Source: Coprosoma sp963660615 (GTDB lineage Bacteria; Bacillota_I; Bacilli_A; RF39; UBA660). Taken from it: a stretch of DNA of 64,000 nt. The position numbers were made by a program, and so were the translations under genes. The stretch lies in the NCBI GenBank assembly GCA_963660615.1, contig CAVKYE010000003.1, positions 1 to 64,000 of the forward strand. The letters are read 5' to 3'. Below the pieces are notes generated by a model that saw only the letters and a list, made by a program, of their open reading frames with translations, had not been told where the DNA came from and searched no databases. Positions 14,128 through 20,994 of the stretch are shown piece by piece; the stretch's first letter is position 1, and every line of letters starts with the position of its first letter.

Positions 14128-14364
14128 ATGAACTCAACTATTATTTTGAAGAGCATTAGAGGAAGAAATTTAAAAACGCAAAGTGATTTAGCACGTAAAC
14201 TTCAAGTATCAAGGCAAGTATATTGTGGCTATGAAAATAATCCTTTACAATGTCCATTAGATTTGTTATACAAAATTTTATATATGTTAAATGCAAGCGA
14301 CAAAGATTTAGAAGATTTTTTAAATGCAATCAAACAAGACTATTTGTCTTATAAAAGGCGATAA
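14128..14364 (+). CDS. Cro-like XRE-family regulator
   Basis: 78 residues with an HTH covering most of the protein (LKTQSDLARKLQVSRQVYCGYENNPLQCPLDLLY split over two helices and recognition helix). First gene of the rightward early operon, 24 bp after the predicted -10, with AGGAGG upstream of the ATG. Position and size suggest a Cro-type antagonist of the repressor; an activator role is also possible. An imperfect operator-like sequence (AAGAC-N5-GTCTT) lies near its 3' end at about 14335-14349. Confidence 0.8.
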   Translation: MNSTIILKSIRGRNLKTQSDLARKLQVSRQVYCGYENNPLQCPLDLLYKILYMLNASDKDLEDFLNAIKQDYLSYKRR

Positions 14365-14392
14365 GTTAATAAAAGAATAGGAGGTGTGGAAG

Positions 14393-14476
14393 ATGGAAGT
14401 CTATGTAAATGATAATAATAAATATTTAAGTCCAAAACAAAATGTTAAAAACTCAGAAAAAAATGCAAAAAAATGA
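14393..14476 (+). CDS. Very small hypothetical protein (27 aa)
   Basis: Starts after a perfect AGGAGGTG at good spacing, in the same leader (GTTAATAAAAGAATAGGAGG) that later precedes other small genes in the cassette array. Product is Asn/Lys-rich. Not recognised; it may be a remnant of a cassette gene or a leader peptide. Confidence 0.4.
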   Translation: MEVYVNDNNKYLSPKQNVKNSEKNAKK

Positions 14477-14502
14477 AAAAAGAAGAATAGGAGGAATAGA
14501 AG

Positions 14503-14682
14503 ATGAAAATTGATGAAATAAAATTAAAGAAAATTATTTGTGTAAAATGCATTAAAGGAGATGGAACAAAAAAAAATCCAACACGATTTGTTTATCAATA
14601 TTGGACTTTAAACGGTAAATTTCTCGTAGAATGTGATGATTATCTAGATTTTCACGACGTCATTGATAGTGCTTCATTATAA
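14503..14682 (+). CDS. Small hypothetical early protein (59 aa)
   Basis: ATG preceded by AATAGGAGGAATAGAAG. Contains a CVKC pair (ICVKCIKGDGT) and an aromatic C-terminal half, possibly a small beta-rich domain. Its end overlaps the end of the convergent DUF4145 gene by 31 bases. Not recognised. Confidence 0.55.
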   Translation: MKIDEIKLKKIICVKCIKGDGTKKNPTRFVYQYWTLNGKFLVECDDYLDFHDVIDSASL

Positions 14683-15305
14683 GTTAAATCAAGTTCAATA
14701 GATAGTACAGTTGCATTTATAAAACGCTTTAAATCACTAATATCTTTATCTTCAAATTTACGTATATAGTGGGTTTCATCATTTCCGATCCAAATAGATG
14801 CCTTTGCTAGTTTTTGAATTTTATTATCCCTAATATATTCTTTAATTACTTGTGCTAGTGGTATTTTTGAAATCTCATCTTTATCATCTGGATGATTATG
14901 TATGCAATAGTCTTTAATTAAAAATTCTAGTGCTTTTCGATATCCGATACCTGATATTTGGTTTAGTTCATATACTTCAGCAGAATGTGCTTGATTATAT
15001 ATATCACAAAACATTGGAGATAATTCTTCAATATTGTTATTCCAGTTTACTTTATCAGGAATATTTGGATGAGATATTTCGAAAGACAAATGTCGTTTAT
15101 TATTAACATAATATTCATCTTCACATTTATAGCCGGCTATAAATCCCTTTTTACAATTCGGACAAGAAAGTAGTAAATATGTGTCGTTGTTAAGTTCGTT
15201 GATGTACTTTCCTTGTAACAAGGGTGATATTGAGTGTTTACAAATGGGGCATTTATCAGGAAACATAAACTCATATTTATTATTTTTATAATTAAAATAT
15301 TCCAA
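14652..15305 (-). CDS. DUF4145-family protein with zinc ribbon (accessory cassette 1)
   Basis: 217 residues, TTG start after GGAGGTGAAATTAA. Residues 19-51 hold CPIC and CPNC, a zinc ribbon; the rest fits DUF4145 (YNQAHSAEVYELNQISGIGYRKALEFLIKDY, then IWIGNDETHYIRKFEDKDI). DUF4145 is found in restriction and abortive-infection-type proteins and in phage accessory genes; its activity is unknown. It is transcribed against the early operon from its own promoter in repeat A (15311), so it is likely expressed in the lysogen like a phage moron. Confidence 0.75.
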   Translation of the reverse strand: MEYFNYKNNKYEFMFPDKCPICKHSISPLLQGKYINELNNDTYLLLSCPNCKKGFIAGYKCEDEYYVNNKRHLSFEISHPNIPDKVNWNNNIEELSPMFCDIYNQAHSAEVYELNQISGIGYRKALEFLIKDYCIHNHPDDKDEISKIPLAQVIKEYIRDNKIQKLAKASIWIGNDETHYIRKFEDKDISDLKRFINATVLSIELDLTYNEALSMTS

Positions 15306-15310
15306 TTTAA

Positions 15311-15378
15311 TTTCACCTCCAATCTATAAATCAATTATAGCACGGAGGTTAATAAAAAAATAGGAGGTGTAGAAGATG
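15311..15378. repeat. Divergent promoter/RBS module, copy A
   Basis: Near-identical to 16097-16168 and 16754-16821. Contains CCTCC-AAT-CTATAA-ATCAA-TTATAG-CAC-GGAGG, an extended -10 on the minus strand (TGCTATAAT), the minus-strand RBS GGAGGTGAAA, and the plus-strand RBS AGGAGGTG before an ATG. Confidence 0.92.
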
Positions 15379-15549
15379 GAAAGAGGAGAATACATTATAT
15401 TTAATGATGAAATAGTATCGTCAGACGATATTCTTGATATAGCCGACAAGATAGTTGATATTTTAAAAAAAGAAAAAATTACTTATGCAGTTGCTAAAAC
15501 CATTTTGAAAGAAGCAGAAAATCAACTTGAAAATATTATTATCACTTAA
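15376..15549 (+). CDS. Small acidic early protein (57 aa)
   Basis: Starts after AGGAGGTGTAGAAG in repeat A. Helical, acidic, with the pattern DILDIADKIVDILKKEKITYAVAKTIL, typical of small phage early proteins. Overlaps the end of the convergent membrane-protein gene by 8 bases. Not recognised. Confidence 0.6.
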   Translation: MERGEYIIFNDEIVSSDDILDIADKIVDILKKEKITYAVAKTILKEAENQLENIIIT

Positions 15550-16093
15550 TTCTTTTAATAATTTCTTGCAGACAATTTGAAATTATTCGAAGTTCATTTT
15601 GGTTGTTGTGTGTTTTTATGTCAGTGATACTTTTATCTTGTTTTAGATTAACTTTATATGTTTCGTGGTATGTATCTGTATCACTTGAATAACCAATTTT
15701 AAATTCAAGTTGTTTATATTTGGTTTTGTCTGTATTTATTGGAATTTTATAACTTTGTTGAGGTGCAAGACAACAATTCTGAAGTTTATCGAATGTATCG
15801 TTTAAATTATGTCCATAAGACTGTATTGAATTAAGTATATTTTCATTGTAGTTTATTTTGTTTATTTGCGCTAAAGAATTACCGATGTTTTTAATAACAA
15901 TATATTCAAATGGTTTGTTGATAGTAATAGTGTCTTTGAAGATAACAATATGTGCTCTGTTTGTTTCTTTGGTTATTTTTAAATTCATTTTAATTGCTTT
16001 GTTGGAACTGTATAAAGAAGTGATTATTCCTATGGAAGTAATTATTGCAATTAAAATTTGAATCCAGTCCGATGTTGTTATATTTAGAGTCAA
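15542..16093 (-). CDS. Membrane-anchored hypothetical protein (accessory cassette 2)
   Basis: 183 residues from the TTG at 16091-16093, after GGAGGTGAAATCA. One N-terminal membrane helix (IQILIAIITSIGIITSLYSS) followed by a short basic stretch and a beta-rich extracytoplasmic or cytoplasmic domain of ~140 residues (VIKNIGNSLAQINKINY; CCLAPQQSYKIPI; EFKIGYSSDTDTYHETYKV), which looks like an immunoglobulin-like fold. Small membrane proteins in this position often block superinfection, but there is no direct evidence here. Own promoter in repeat B. Confidence 0.6.
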   Translation of the reverse strand: MTLNITTSDWIQILIAIITSIGIITSLYSSNKAIKMNLKITKETNRAHIVIFKDTITINKPFEYIVIKNIGNSLAQINKINYNENILNSIQSYGHNLNDTFDKLQNCCLAPQQSYKIPINTDKTKYKQLEFKIGYSSDTDTYHETYKVNLKQDKSITDIKTHNNQNELRIISNCLQEIIKRIK

Positions 16094-16096
16094 TGA

Positions 16097-16168
16097 TTTC
16101 ACCTCCAATCTATAAATCAATTATAGCACGGAGGTTAATAAAAGAAAGAATAGGGGGTGTAGAAGATG
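16097..16168. repeat. Divergent promoter/RBS module, copy B
   Basis: Same as copy A with four extra bases (GAAA) before the plus-strand RBS, which here is TAGGGGGTG. Confidence 0.92.
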
Positions 16169-16390
16169 GAAAAACAAAAAGATAAGAAATTAATTCCAAG
16201 GTTACAAAAGTTATATTTAGAAGATACAAAAGAAAATCCAATGCATATTGAATTAAATGGACATAGAATTACTGGAATACAGTCTTACGATATTCATAGA
16301 GAATCTTGTAATCCAATTATTCATTTAACATTGAATTTAATTTGTGAAACACGAGAGGCGGAAGTAATAATGGGAGAAGAAATAGATTAA
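16166..16390 (+). CDS. Small early hypothetical protein (74 aa)
   Basis: Starts after AGGGGGTGTAGAAG in repeat B. Probable beta-rich fold: MHIELNGHRITGIQSYDIHR then IIHLTLNLICETREAEVIM. This pattern, a strand pair followed by a hydrophobic strand, is common in small phage proteins of unknown role. Overlaps the convergent DUF2513 gene by 4 bases. Confidence 0.6.
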   Translation: MEKQKDKKLIPRLQKLYLEDTKENPMHIELNGHRITGIQSYDIHRESCNPIIHLTLNLICETREAEVIMGEEID

Positions 16391-16749
16391 AATCCAATCA
16401 TATCTAATATAACTCTACTTGCGATTTGTGCTGATATTTCTAACGAGGCTGATTTAATTTTTGATAATATGGATTTTGTTTCTTTCCACACAGCATTGTC
16501 TCTAATATTATCTAAAAATTGATGACCGTCCCAAGTAAGTGATTTAATTAAATAACTTGGAATGTTATCAGCACCGCTATATACAGCATTTATATAACCT
16601 GCTTCTTTGAGTTTGGCAATTGTGTAGTTAATATCTTCTGAAGAGAATTTCTTAAGTTGTATATTTGGTGAGTATATTGGTGTATCGAAAGTTAAATTTT
16701 TTTCTAAATATAGTAGTGTTTCGCGTACACATTCGTGTTTTAAAACCAA
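16387..16749 (-). CDS. DUF2513-family protein (accessory cassette 3)
   Basis: 120 residues, TTG start after GGAGGTGAAATTAA. It matches DUF2513 throughout: VRETLLYLEKN at the start, INYTIAKLKEAGYI (winged-helix-like), and SLTWDGHQFLDNIRDNAVW followed by KSILSK. The family is widespread in prophages and mobile islands of Bacillota, often near immunity or defence genes; molecular function unknown. Own promoter in repeat C, against the direction of the early operon. Confidence 0.85.
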   Translation of the reverse strand: MVLKHECVRETLLYLEKNLTFDTPIYSPNIQLKKFSSEDINYTIAKLKEAGYINAVYSGADNIPSYLIKSLTWDGHQFLDNIRDNAVWKETKSILSKIKSASLEISAQIASRVILDMIGF

Positions 16750-16753
16750 TTAA

Positions 16754-16821
16754 TTTCACCTCCAATCTATAAATCAATTATAGCACGGAGGTTAATAAAA
16801 GAATAGGAGGTGCAGAAGATG
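16754..16821. repeat. Divergent promoter/RBS module, copy C
   Basis: Identical core to copies A and B; plus-strand end reads GAATAGGAGGTGCAGAAGATG. Confidence 0.92.
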
Positions 16822-17019
16822 AAAAAACAAAATAATTTTAATATTATTCTTGGTAATTTTATAAAATACATTCAAGAAAATAAAATTGATTATTCTACTT
16901 TTAAAAAACTCGTTAATATTGTTGAACAAAATTATCAAGATTCACTACTTAAGCAACAATATGAAACTTACTTAGAAATAAGTGATGCAACTAAACAATG
17001 GTATAAATTGAAAAAATAA
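16819..17019 (+). CDS. Small helical early protein (66 aa)
   Basis: ATG at 16819 after AGGAGGTGCAGAAG in repeat C. Predicted all-helical with basic ends (FIKYIQENKIDYSTFKKLVN). Nine bases before the next gene, so co-transcribed with it. Not recognised. Confidence 0.6.
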   Translation: MKKQNNFNIILGNFIKYIQENKIDYSTFKKLVNIVEQNYQDSLLKQQYETYLEISDATKQWYKLKK

Positions 17020-17028
17020 GGAGGTTTT

Positions 17029-17286
17029 ATGAAAGTAACAAAACCAATAACAGCCAAAGAAACACTTAATATTTTAAATAGTCAATGGCTTGGGACAAAA
17101 GATTTAGCCAAAGTTGCTGGTGTTGGAATTAATCATGCAAGAATTTTAAGAAGAGAGATTGCAAAATCGATTATTGAAGATACTGGGAAACGTTTACCAA
17201 ATAATTTACTTCCGACTGAAAGAGTAATAACTTATTTGGGAATTAATATTGCATATTTGAATAAAATTGCAAAAATAAATGAATAG
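17029..17286 (+). CDS. Small HTH protein, excisionase-like
   Basis: 85 residues after AGGAGGTTTT. It holds a helix-turn-helix: WLGTKDLAKVAGVGINHARILRREI, followed by a basic wing (GKRLPNNLLPTERVITYL). The layout resembles small recombination-directionality factors and DUF3173-like proteins of phages and conjugative elements. Candidate excisionase for the integrase at 9968, or an early regulator. Confidence 0.6.
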   Translation: MKVTKPITAKETLNILNSQWLGTKDLAKVAGVGINHARILRREIAKSIIEDTGKRLPNNLLPTERVITYLGINIAYLNKIAKINE

Positions 17287-17301
17287 AAAGGGGTATATAA
17301 A

Positions 17302-17463
17302 ATGATTAGAGAATTAAAAAAGGAATTTATTCAGGATGTTGAATTTTTAAAAGAAATGAAAAAATCCGCAACGCTAGTGGATGTTGCGGAAACAATATTA
17401 TTATCTTTTGGACTATTATCATTCATGATATTGAGTTCAATACTCTTTTTAATAATATTGTGA
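17302..17463 (+). CDS. Small single-span membrane protein (53 aa)
   Basis: Starts after AAAGGGGTATATAAA. Amphipathic charged first half and a hydrophobic C-terminal helix (ILLSFGLLSFMILSSILFLI). Not recognised. Its middle codons coincide with a perfect 8-bp inverted repeat that reads as a terminator on the minus strand, which constrains the codons SATLVDVAE. Confidence 0.55.
   Translation: MIRELKKEFIQDVEFLKEMKKSATLVDVAETILLSFGLLSFMILSSILFLIIL
17359..17390 (-). terminator. Minus-strand terminator inside the small membrane-protein gene
   Basis: On the minus strand TCCGCAAC, ten-base loop, GTTGCGGA, then six T. It would stop antisense transcription coming from the replication region. Confidence 0.6.
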
Positions 17464-17483
17464 TTTAATTATATCATTTTTAG

Positions 17484-17585
17484 GCTTGGTTGTCTAATTG
17501 GTTGCTAGAGAAAAGTTTATATTCCGATACTTTATCTTTCCTATTTTATTTATATATATTCTAGCAACCGATTAGGCGACTGAGC
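17484..17585 (+). ncRNA. Long RNA hairpin before the replication gene
   Basis: 17484-17509 pairs with 17560-17585 over 26 consecutive base pairs without a bulge, five of them G-U, around a 50-nt AT-rich loop. The wobble pairs work only in the plus-strand transcript, which points to selection on RNA. It occupies most of the gap between 17463 and 17662. Candidate RNase III processing site, regulatory RNA or part of a replication origin. Confidence 0.65.
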
Positions 17586-17661
17586 GTGAAGATAATTATA
17601 TGGGCTGGTGGAAGATAAATGAATAAATTTAATAATAAAAATTATGGAAAGAAGGATATGA

Positions 17662-18384
17662 ATGGAAAGCAAAAAAGCATTTTTAATGTACTATGAGTAT
17701 GAAGAACAACTTGAGGATTTATCTGATGAAGAATTAGGTAAATTGGTTAGAGCAATGTTTCAATACGAAAAATTAGGTTTTGAAGATGTGGAATTAAAAG
17801 GAATAACAAAAATGGCTTTTTCATTCATAAAGAGAAACCTAAAAAGAGATAAAGAGAATTATGACAAAAGGTCTGAAACCTCGAAAGCAAACGGTAAAAA
17901 GGGTGGTAGACCTAAAAAAGAAAAACCTAAAGAAGAAACCTATCAAAAACCTAATAACCTAAAAAAAGCCGATAAGGATAAGGAAAAGGAAAAGGATAAA
18001 GAAAAGGATAAAGATAATGTAGTAGAAGAAAATACAAAAGAAGAAAATTCATGCTTCGGCTACTGCGAGGAACAATTTGGCAGAACTTTATCACCTTTGG
18101 AATATGAAAGAATAATGAACTGGAAAGAATGGTTTGATGATGATGTAATTAATTTCGCTATTGATAAAACAATCCTTAATGGTGCTAGAGGTTTGAATTA
18201 TACGGCTACAATTATTAATTCGTGGCATGATAAAGGTTTTAAAACTTTAAGGGAATGTCAATTAGAAAAAAATGGACGTAGGAAAAAGGAAGAACCGCCT
18301 AATTGGTATGGTAAAGATATTGCAGAAGATAAAGCAAGTCCAGAAGAAATAAAGGCGTTAGAACGGAGGTTGAATAATGGCTAA
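17662..18384 (+). CDS. Phage replication protein with DUF6291-like and DnaD-like domains
   Basis: 240 residues; ATG after GAAAGAAGGATATGA. N-terminal domain (about 1-75: AFLMYYEYEEQLEDLSDEELGKLVRAMFQYE) is DUF6291-like; then a basic linker with KKGGRPKKEK and a Lys/Glu/Asp run; then a DnaD-like C-terminal domain (FGRTLSPLEYERIMNWKEWF, DKTILNGARGLNYTATIINSW). DnaD-type proteins load or organise the replisome on phage origins. No DnaC or helicase gene follows, so host factors are probably used. Confidence 0.8.
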   Translation: MESKKAFLMYYEYEEQLEDLSDEELGKLVRAMFQYEKLGFEDVELKGITKMAFSFIKRNLKRDKENYDKRSETSKANGKKGGRPKKEKPKEETYQKPNNLKKADKDKEKEKDKEKDKDNVVEENTKEENSCFGYCEEQFGRTLSPLEYERIMNWKEWFDDDVINFAIDKTILNGARGLNYTATIINSWHDKGFKTLRECQLEKNGRRKKEEPPNWYGKDIAEDKASPEEIKALERRLNNG

Positions 18385-18679
18385 AAAATATAACAGATCA
18401 TGGGTTGCTAAAAAAATAGTTATTGATTTTAATCAGAAACAATGGAGACAAGATATAGGTGCTTTCATAAGCGAAAAAAGATATTGGTTCTTTGCAAAGG
18501 TTACGAGATCTAAAATGCTAGATAGAGTTACTAATACGAAAACCTTTGAAATTTATAATAAACATGGAATAAGTTTTTATATCACATATCAAGGTCAAAA
18601 TAAAGTTGTTGATTGTAGTGATAAAGATTTAGTTCAAAAATATTTTGAAGATAAAAATATGCAAATGAACATTGAGTAA
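18377..18679 (+). CDS. Phage early hypothetical protein (100 aa)
   Basis: Overlaps the DnaD-like gene by 8 bases; start after GGAGG. Basic, beta-rich and aromatic (SEKRYWFFAKVTRSKML; HGISFYITYQGQNKVVD). Possibly a small nucleic-acid-binding protein by charge. Not recognised. Confidence 0.6.
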   Translation: MAKKYNRSWVAKKIVIDFNQKQWRQDIGAFISEKRYWFFAKVTRSKMLDRVTNTKTFEIYNKHGISFYITYQGQNKVVDCSDKDLVQKYFEDKNMQMNIE

Positions 18680-18703
18680 ATGAGATGAGAAAGGAATGGG
18701 AAT

Positions 18704-18868
18704 ATGATTATAGTAGTAAAAACAGTATTAGTAATGATTAGTTTGATATTTATGCTTATTGCAGGCAATGGCTTAAAAGATAATGAGAATGATAAAACTT
18801 TGGAAACACTATTTATGTTATCTGCTTGGACATTTATTGAAATTATAGTATTAGCAATATTGCTCTAG
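18704..18868 (+). CDS. Small two-span membrane protein, paralogue 1 (54 aa)
   Basis: ATG after GAAAGGAATGGGAAT. Two hydrophobic helices with a short charged loop (KDNENDKTLE). Clearly related to the 50-residue protein at 23494, including the leader and opening residues MI.V.KT.LVM, so the prophage has two copies about 4.8 kb apart. Function unknown. Confidence 0.6.
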   Translation: MIIVVKTVLVMISLIFMLIAGNGLKDNENDKTLETLFMLSAWTFIEIIVLAILL

Positions 18869-18903
18869 TGTTTAAAGATGTTTTTTAGAAAGGGAGGGGT
18901 TTA

Positions 18904-19107
18904 ATGAGAGATCGTGATCATAGAAGATTAAATACTTTATCTAAAATAAGAGTTGTCTGTGACTGCAGTCATGTATTGCACTTTCCTGTGTATGATGTAG
19001 ATGTTAAAGTTTGTTCACATTGTGGGAGGTATGTTTATAGAAACGACAAAGTTAAGTTTGAAAATAAATTACTGGAGGCTCTAAAGGTAAAGAAGAAAAA
19101 TGCCTAA
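18904..19107 (+). CDS. Small zinc-ribbon protein (67 aa)
   Basis: After AAAGGGAGGGGTTTA. Cys residues in VVCDCSHVL and KVCSHCGRYVY form two CXC/CXXC knuckles, a rubredoxin- or zinc-ribbon-like arrangement. Basic at both ends, which fits nucleic-acid binding. Small phage early gene without a named family. Confidence 0.6.
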   Translation: MRDRDHRRLNTLSKIRVVCDCSHVLHFPVYDVDVKVCSHCGRYVYRNDKVKFENKLLEALKVKKKNA

Positions 19108-19130
19108 AGAGTAAAGAAAGAGCGTGAGAA

Positions 19131-19490
19131 ATGGATATAATATCAGACCTTAAGCAAGTAATTACGGTACTTGATAAATTTGATAATTATAGAGATAGTT
19201 ATCCAGAAAAAGTATCAAAGGTAGATAATAAACTAAATGATTTATATCACTACATTGAAAATAACACTTTAACAACTAATCAACGATATAGAATTGTCGG
19301 AGAGATTCAAAAGATACGTAAAGAAAGAAGAATATTAAAAAATGCTGGATCATTATTGAATTATTATCAAAAAAATATTGGTAAATTAAATAACACAAAT
19401 AATCGTAAATTTTTACTTTCAGGAATAAATCAAGTAAATAAAAGTTTAGATTTAAAGTATAAAAATAGAGTTTATTCTGATGAAGAATAA
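19131..19490 (+). CDS. Phage early hypothetical helical protein (119 aa)
   Basis: Predicted helical throughout, with LDKFDNYRDSYPEKVSKVDNKL and RYRIVGEIQKIRKERRILKN. Proteins of this shape are frequent in the early regions of Bacillota siphophages, function unknown. Weak RBS (GAGCGTGAGAA). Confidence 0.6.
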   Translation: MDIISDLKQVITVLDKFDNYRDSYPEKVSKVDNKLNDLYHYIENNTLTTNQRYRIVGEIQKIRKERRILKNAGSLLNYYQKNIGKLNNTNNRKFLLSGINQVNKSLDLKYKNRVYSDEE

Positions 19491-19529
19491 AAAAATATAA
19501 TTGGTGAATAAGAGATAAGGAGATAGGAT

Positions 19530-19694
19530 ATGGATCAATTAATAATTACTAGGATACTGCTAGTTATGGCAGTGATAGGAATAATAGTAGAAAGCATTAT
19601 ACTAACGCTATCATTTGGTGTGATTAATGATTTAAGAGATGCGCCAGAATATTGGCATGCAAAGTACATTGAGTGCAGTGTTGAGGGAGAATGA
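19530..19694 (+). CDS. Small membrane protein (54 aa)
   Basis: ATG after AAGGAGATAGGAT. One membrane helix (ILLVMAVIGIIVESIILTLSFG) with a charged C-terminal tail. Not recognised. Its stop lies just before the next start. Confidence 0.5.
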   Translation: MDQLIITRILLVMAVIGIIVESIILTLSFGVINDLRDAPEYWHAKYIECSVEGE

Positions 19695-19698
19695 TGAT

Positions 19699-19941
19699 AT
19701 GGTAGAAGAAAATATTGAGTTAAGAGAACTAGAAAGGCAAAACATAAGGTTAATTAGAACAAACCGACGATTAGAAGAAAAATTTAATAAACTACAACAG
19801 GAAAATAAAAATCTAAAGAGTAACTGGAATGAATTGAAAGGATTTTTAGAGGACAATTGGCAGAAAAGCCAAGATATATGGTTTGTTAAAATCATAAACA
19901 AAATGAGGGGGATAGAACAAGGAAATGATAATGACAAATAA
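19699..19941 (+). CDS. Coiled-coil early protein (80 aa)
   Basis: ATG at 19699 chosen because GAGGGAGA lies 8 bases upstream; an earlier in-frame start at 19639 would overlap the previous gene deeply. A coiled coil spans most of the protein (ELRELERQNIRLIRTNRRLEEKFNKLQQENKNLK, heptad-like). Confidence 0.55.
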   Translation: MVEENIELRELERQNIRLIRTNRRLEEKFNKLQQENKNLKSNWNELKGFLEDNWQKSQDIWFVKIINKMRGIEQGNDNDK

Positions 19942-20320
19942 ATTGCTGAAAATTAAAGATAATGTTAACTCAAAGGAATTAGAAAGATATGGATTTAAGC
20001 CAATAAATTATATAAATCAAAGAGTACATAAATACGCAATTATAAGAGCGGAAACACTAAAAGAAGAAAATATAGAGGTGATAGAAATGGGATTAAATGA
20101 TTTTATATTAATTTGTGAAGAAGAAAATGAAAAGTTAAAAGTAGATTTAGACTATTACAAAAGACAAAATGCTAGGTTAAAAATTAAAATTGATGATGCA
20201 ATTGATGTGCTTGATAATTATCAAAATAATTTATTTTCGAGAGAAGAAAGAAAAACATTAGATGATGACATAGAATATTCTATTAAAATATTGAAAGGAG
20301 ATGAAAATAAATGGAACTAA
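19931..20320 (+). CDS. Phage early hypothetical protein (129 aa)
   Basis: Start at 19931 (MTNKLL), seven bases after AAGGA. Residues ~65-125 form a helical/coiled-coil region (ICEEENEKLKVDLDYYKRQN). Overlaps its neighbours at both ends (11 and 10 bases), showing tight translational coupling. Not recognised. Confidence 0.55.
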   Translation: MTNKLLKIKDNVNSKELERYGFKPINYINQRVHKYAIIRAETLKEENIEVIEMGLNDFILICEEENEKLKVDLDYYKRQNARLKIKIDDAIDVLDNYQNNLFSREERKTLDDDIEYSIKILKGDENKWN

Positions 20321-20601
20321 AAGATACAATAAAATTAATGAGTAGCGAAGATTATAAAGATAGATTTAAAGCAGAATATTATCAAACAAAAATTAGATAC
20401 GATAAATTACATAAATTGATAATTAAAATAGAGGCAGGAACTTGCAATTTTACAACGACTTGCAATTTAGAAATACTTAAAGAGCAAGCAAAATACATGG
20501 GAATGTATTTATATACACTTGAAATTAGAGCCGAAATAGAACAAGTAGATTTAAGCGAGGTTAAAAATGCAGTATATAGAGTAGGAGAAGATAGTAAATG
20601 A
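20311..20601 (+). CDS. crAss001_48-related small phage protein
   Basis: 96 residues. The pattern YKDRFKAEYYQTKIRYDKLHKLI, then a short variable loop, then LEILKEQAKYMGMYLYTLEIR, agrees with the helical-hairpin family annotated in many gut phages as crAss001_48-related. Function unknown. Overlaps the next gene by 4 bases (ATGA). Confidence 0.55.
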   Translation: MELKDTIKLMSSEDYKDRFKAEYYQTKIRYDKLHKLIIKIEAGTCNFTTTCNLEILKEQAKYMGMYLYTLEIRAEIEQVDLSEVKNAVYRVGEDSK

Positions 20602-20900
20602 GAAAGATAATAGACAACAAACTATATGACACTGACAAGTGCTTGTTAATATGTGAATTTAAAACAAAGGTGGAACATCCACTTGCTTTCGGGATGAGTT
20701 ATTATCCGTACCATTATGCAAAAATTTATAAAACGTTAAGTGGGTCATTTCTTAAATATATTGGAAAAGCATGTGCGGATGAATATTCTAATTATGAAAA
20801 ATTAGAACTTATTACCATTGATGAGGTAAAAAAAATAATGATTGAAACCGATGCGATTGATGAATATATTAAATTGTTTGGTGAATTAGAGGAAGGATAG
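20598..20900 (+). CDS. Small early phage protein, 'KIIDNKLYDT' family
   Basis: 100 residues. The opening MRKIIDNKLYDTDKCLLICE and the aromatic strand pair (HYAKIYKTLSGSFLKYIG) fit a family of small beta-rich proteins common in Bacillota phages, some of them encoded near anti-CRISPR loci. I cannot assign a function. Confidence 0.5.
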   Translation: MRKIIDNKLYDTDKCLLICEFKTKVEHPLAFGMSYYPYHYAKIYKTLSGSFLKYIGKACADEYSNYEKLELITIDEVKKIMIETDAIDEYIKLFGELEEG

Positions 20901-20902
20901 AG

Positions 20903-20990
20903 ATGAAACAAATTTATGTAAAAAAACGTTAATCGTTTATTTGCTAGCGTCATTGATTTGATTGATAAAGATATTTTAGAAATAAGGTGA
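20903..20990 (+). pseudogene. Short early gene with a probable frameshift
   Basis: Has a good RBS (GAGGAAGGATAGAG) and opens MKQIYVKKR then stops. Removing one A from the seven-A run near 20921 gives MKQIYVKNVNRLFASVIDLI and on to a TGA at 20988. It is either an inactivated 31-residue gene or a sequencing indel. Confidence 0.45.
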
Positions 20991-20994
20991 TAAT

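Noticed and set aside
15137..15334. Protein gene starting MIYRLEVK in the divergent module
   Set aside because: It begins inside the module hairpin and runs in another frame of the DUF4145 gene; the same false start occurs in front of the membrane-protein gene at 16093.
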